Below are positions 39,684-42,306 of a DNA stretch of 42,306 nt, one piece after another. Within the stretch, counting starts at the first letter, position 1. Each line of letters begins with the position of its first letter. The stretch is from positions 1 through 42,306 of the forward strand of contig CAZZBK010000033.1 in assembly GCA_964652155.1 (NCBI GenBank), in the 5' to 3' direction. The DNA is from CAZZBK01 sp964652155. GTDB taxonomy: Bacteria > Planctomycetota > Planctomycetia > Pirellulales > PNKZ01. The position numbers and the translations under genes are program-made. The notes beneath the pieces were generated by a model. The model worked only from the letters and a program-made list of their open reading frames with translations. It ran no database searches and was not told the origin of the DNA.

Positions 39684-41309
39684 CTACTGCTTGGCCGGCT
39701 GTGAGGCCGTCAGAGTGACCCATAGCTGGGTCCAAGGGGCGATGCGACCGGCGAGCGTGCCCCCGGCGACGCGTTCCAAGCTCGTCTTGCCTTGAGTTCG
39801 TCCGACGATCCGAAAGCTGCCCGCGGCCGCGGCACCCGAGCCAGTCAGCTTCAATTTGACGCTCTTGGCCGAGGCGTCCTTGGGCTTCGAGATGACCTTT
39901 TCGGCCTTGAGCCCCACAGGCAAGTCGAGTGCTTCGATCTCAATGTCGTCGGCCAAACCGGGCTGCCGATCGACGGTCACGGTCAGTTCGGCGGGCTTGT
40001 CGGGCTTGACGACCCATTCGGTCGTGGCGACCTTGAGCGCGAAATCGGGTTCGGGAAGCTCCAAGAGCAGTAGATACACGTGCCGGCCGCTCCCGTTGCG
40101 AAACAGGTCGTCGACCACGATGCGATATTCGCCCTCGACGGCGATATTGACGGCCAACTCGCTATCGCGTTCCTTGGCCGCGTCGTCGTTGTAGGCCAAC
40201 TCGGTTCCGTCCGCTTTGAGCACGGTCAAGGTGGCGTCGACCGGGTAGCCCCAAGAGCGCGACACGATCCGCGCGGTGACACGCTGTCCTTTGGTGGCCC
40301 GAAAGGCGAACACGTCACGATCCTTGGGGCGGTCGACGCAGCCGGAGATGATGGCCGGCAACTCGAGCTGTTGCGGATGATCGAGGTCGTTGGGCTCGCG
40401 TTCGACAACGGCCGGCTTGGTCGTCAGCAGCAGCGGCACCGCGGCGGCGATCCGCTCGCCCCAGACGTGTGTTCCTTCGCCCAGCTTGGCAGTGTCCAGG
40501 GGGGACGACAGCGCGTCGGCACTCAAATTCCAACCGCGCAACATGACCTGCGTTTTGTTTGATGGCGAGGTGGCCAGCGGCCAGGCGAAGTCGGCGTACC
40601 CGGCAGTGGTCAGCGTGAGTCGATAGATAAAGTTGTCGCCGCCGCTGTAGCCCAAATTGGTCGATGGGGTCGAGGAAAAGCCAAACACCCGCACGATGTA
40701 CGCGCCTTCACGCGTGGCCGTGAACACGCAGCGCGGGTCGAGTCCGTGATCGTCGTTGTTCTGTTCGACGACATTGCCGCGCGCGTCGACGACTTGCAGC
40801 ACGGCGTCGAGGGGCGAACCCAACGGCGTTTCGGCATCGAGGTTGGCGACCAGCGTTTGTCCCGCCTTCAGCTCCAGGCGAAAGCAATCGACATCGCCGG
40901 CCGGGGTTAGTCGTCCATTCACCGTGCGGCTGGGGCCTTCGATGAGTTGCGCTTTGGCCGGTTCGTTATTGGGCTCTTTCTCTTCCAACTCGGCGAGCGT
41001 GCCGACGATAAACGGTCGAAGCGGACTGGCGCCGTCGGCATTCCAGACGCGGAGGAAATGCAGGCCTGCCGGGCAGTCGGCCGCGGCCTTCACAAGCAGC
41101 TTGCCCTTTTCCTTGCTCGCCTCGACGCTCAATCGCGGATCGCCGCTCGTGGCGTTCACGGGCCAGCCGCCCGAGTCGCCGCCGAGCGTGACGGTCGCAC
41201 TTTGGCCTTGTTGCACACCGGCGGGAAAGAGCGTCGACGCCTCAGGCGCAGCCGCCAGGGCTAGCGATACGTCCAGCCAAGCGATCGCCAGCAAGCAACG
41301 AAAGATCAT
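39684..41309 (-). CDS. Secreted protein with two PPC domains
   Basis: This is a 541-residue exported protein of planctomycete type. MIFRCLLAIAWLDVSLALAA is the signal peptide. Residues about 28-105 are a beta-rich Ig-like domain (VQQGQSATVTLGGDSGGW). Two pre-peptidase C-terminal (PPC) domains follow at 111-232 (EPNNEPAKAQ ... GDVDCFRLELKAGQTL ... GAYIVRVFG) and 303-412 (EPNDLDHPQQ ... KDRDVFAFRATKGQRV ... GEYRIVVDD), then a C-terminal beta domain. No catalytic domain is evident. The start at ATG 41309 is chosen by the signal peptide; a GTG nine bases earlier is possible. It lies 29 bases downstream of a DUF1501 gene, a common planctomycete pairing, so the two may act together outside the cytoplasm. 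Confidence 0.88.
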   Translation of the reverse strand: MIFRCLLAIAWLDVSLALAAAPEASTLFPAGVQQGQSATVTLGGDSGGWPVNATSGDPRLSVEASKEKGKLLVKAAADCPAGLHFLRVWNADGASPLRPFIVGTLAELEEKEPNNEPAKAQLIEGPSRTVNGRLTPAGDVDCFRLELKAGQTLVANLDAETPLGSPLDAVLQVVDARGNVVEQNNDDHGLDPRCVFTATREGAYIVRVFGFSSTPSTNLGYSGGDNFIYRLTLTTAGYADFAWPLATSPSNKTQVMLRGWNLSADALSSPLDTAKLGEGTHVWGERIAAAVPLLLTTKPAVVEREPNDLDHPQQLELPAIISGCVDRPKDRDVFAFRATKGQRVTARIVSRSWGYPVDATLTVLKADGTELAYNDDAAKERDSELAVNIAVEGEYRIVVDDLFRNGSGRHVYLLLLELPEPDFALKVATTEWVVKPDKPAELTVTVDRQPGLADDIEIEALDLPVGLKAEKVISKPKDASAKSVKLKLTGSGAAAAGSFRIVGRTQGKTSLERVAGGTLAGRIAPWTQLWVTLTASQPAKQ

Positions 41310-41338
41310 ACGTTCCACGAACACTCTGAAGTCGACCT

Positions 41339-42306
41339 CTAGCCCATCAGTTCCTTGATCGGGTTCGGGTCGGTGACGATGTGCGACGGACGTCCCTGTG
41401 GCGTGTAATAAATTTTGCCGGGGTCGATGCCCAGCTTGCGATAGATAGTCGAGGCGAAGTTCTCGGGGCTGAGCACATTCTCGCAGGCGGCGTAACCGCG
41501 CGGGTCGGTTGCGCCCACGACGATGCCGCCGGGCGTGCCGCACCCGGCGAACAGGACGCTCATGGCACTCGACCCGCGGTCGCGGCCCGCCTCATCGTTG
41601 ACCTTCGGCGTGCGGCCGAACTCGCCGAGCACGACCACCAGCGTCCGCTCGAGCAGCCCGCGCTGCGCCAGATCGGTCACGAGGGCCGCCAGCGAACGAT
41701 CGACATCGGGCATGCGTTTGCGGAAGGTGTTGAAGATGTCGGTGTGATGGTCCCAGCCCCCTTCGTTGAGTGTGATGAACGGGACGCCCGACTCGACCAA
41801 CCGTCGTGCCAGCAGGCAACGTTGGCCAAAGGCGTTGCGGCCGTATTGCTCGCGGACCTTGTCGCTCTCGCGGCCGATATCGAAAGCGGCTTGCGCCTGC
41901 GCCGATTCGACCAGTTGATAACCGAGCCGGTAGTGCTCATCGATGCCGGCTACGGGGTCGGCCGCGGCCTTCTCGTTGATCCGCTGCATGCGGTCGACCA
42001 TCGAGCGCAAGTCACGCCGCCCGAGGAAGCGATCGTCGGTCAGCCCTTCGGGCAGCACGATGTCGCGCACGCGGAAGCCGGTTGAGTCCGGGTTGTCAGG
42101 AATCACGAACGGAGCGTACTTGGCGCCGAGAAAATTCGGACCGCCGCTGCGCGAGATGGACGGAATCGAGAAGTAGCCGGGCAGGCCGTGGGGCGCGGTG
42201 CGCTCGGCCGCGGTGAACGAGCCCAGGCTGGGATGAAAGCTGACGAAGGCACCGCAGCCGACCGGAATCCGCGGCGGCGCGCCGGTCATCATGTAGTGGT
42301 TGCCCG
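41339..42306 (-). CDS. DUF1501 family protein, C-terminal part (5' end outside window)
   Basis: The frame is open to the right edge of the window (…GNHYMMTGAPPRIPVGCG), so the N-terminus with its expected Tat signal is missing. The visible 322 or so residues include LGAKYAPFVIPDNPDSTGF, FGQRCLLARRLVESGVPFIT, LNEGGWDHHTDIFNTFRKRM, and VVLGEFGRTPKVNDEAGRDR, all characteristic of DUF1501, and the family ending IVTDPNPIKELMG. Function is unknown; the alkaline-phosphatase-like fold is inferred from the family. The PPC-domain gene follows after 29 bases. In other planctomycetes a DUF1549/DUF1553 protein is often next upstream; that would lie beyond this window. Confidence 0.93.
   Translation of the reverse strand, partial: GNHYMMTGAPPRIPVGCGAFVSFHPSLGSFTAAERTAPHGLPGYFSIPSISRSGGPNFLGAKYAPFVIPDNPDSTGFRVRDIVLPEGLTDDRFLGRRDLRSMVDRMQRINEKAAADPVAGIDEHYRLGYQLVESAQAQAAFDIGRESDKVREQYGRNAFGQRCLLARRLVESGVPFITLNEGGWDHHTDIFNTFRKRMPDVDRSLAALVTDLAQRGLLERTLVVVLGEFGRTPKVNDEAGRDRGSSAMSVLFAGCGTPGGIVVGATDPRGYAACENVLSPENFASTIYRKLGIDPGKIYYTPQGRPSHIVTDPNPIKELMG

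Overview
The window is about 42.3 kb of GC-rich bacterial chromosome and almost certainly comes from a planctomycete, probably of the Pirellulales or a related order. The evidence is two DUF1501 proteins, a giant secreted protein with the LEPR-XLL N-terminal motif (FEPLEVRHMLAA) and ELWxxDGT repeats, a PPC-domain partner gene, a DUF3467 protein and palindromic intergenic repeats. This is draft sequence: two runs of exactly 100 N (1162-1261 and 33889-33988) are assembly gaps of unknown true length, so adjacency across them is not proven. The ilvD gene at the left edge and a DUF1501 gene at the right edge are cut by the window.

Layout. 1-3.4 kb: 3' end of ilvD, a MATE efflux pump and two tandem TatA-type translocase subunits. 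3.4-9.0 kb: a sparse stretch with long intergenic regions around an archaeal-type methionine adenosyltransferase (minus strand), a divergent 64-residue unknown protein, a cyclopropane-fatty-acid-synthase-type methyltransferase and, overlapping it, a geranylgeranyl-reductase-family flavoprotein. 9.0-12.0 kb: a secreted M23 peptidase, a Tat-exported DUF1501 protein and a probably frameshifted small secreted protein. 12.2-16.7 kb: the housekeeping run rplY-pth-rpsF-ssb-rplI-dnaB, with rpsR missing from its usual place. 16.7-21.1 kb: a proline-rich secreted protein, DUF3467, a D-serine-dehydratase/D-threonine-aldolase-like enzyme overlapping a KaiC-like ATPase, and a TauE/SafE permease. 21.1-27.2 kb: the 2004-residue LEPR-XLL protein. 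27.5-33.7 kb (all minus): purB, a 3-methyladenine DNA glycosylase, purQ, groS, groL and a SpoU-type RNA methyltransferase. 34.0-38.6 kb (plus): a MenC-family enzyme, an APC permease, an HTH-receiver regulator and moaC. 38.6-42.3 kb (minus): a toxin-antitoxin pair with a frameshifted toxin, nrdR, a PPC-domain protein and a DUF1501 protein.

How the genes may work together. The most interesting group is 4.3-9.0 kb. A SAM synthetase of archaeal type sits divergent to a SAM-dependent lipid methyltransferase that is translationally coupled to a flavin reductase of the family that saturates isoprenoid lipids. I infer a membrane-lipid modification module (alkene methylenation or methylation followed by reduction); this is a hypothesis. 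A second theme is export: two TatA subunits, two DUF1501 proteins (one with a visible twin-arginine signal), a PPC protein and the LEPR-XLL giant, whose C-terminus carries seven copies of a 46-59 residue repeat that I do not recognise.

No tRNA, rRNA, CRISPR array, prophage or complete insertion sequence was seen. Repeats are of four palindromic types, at 9.9 kb, at 11.5/27.4/31.5 kb, at 33.7 kb and at 35.2 kb.
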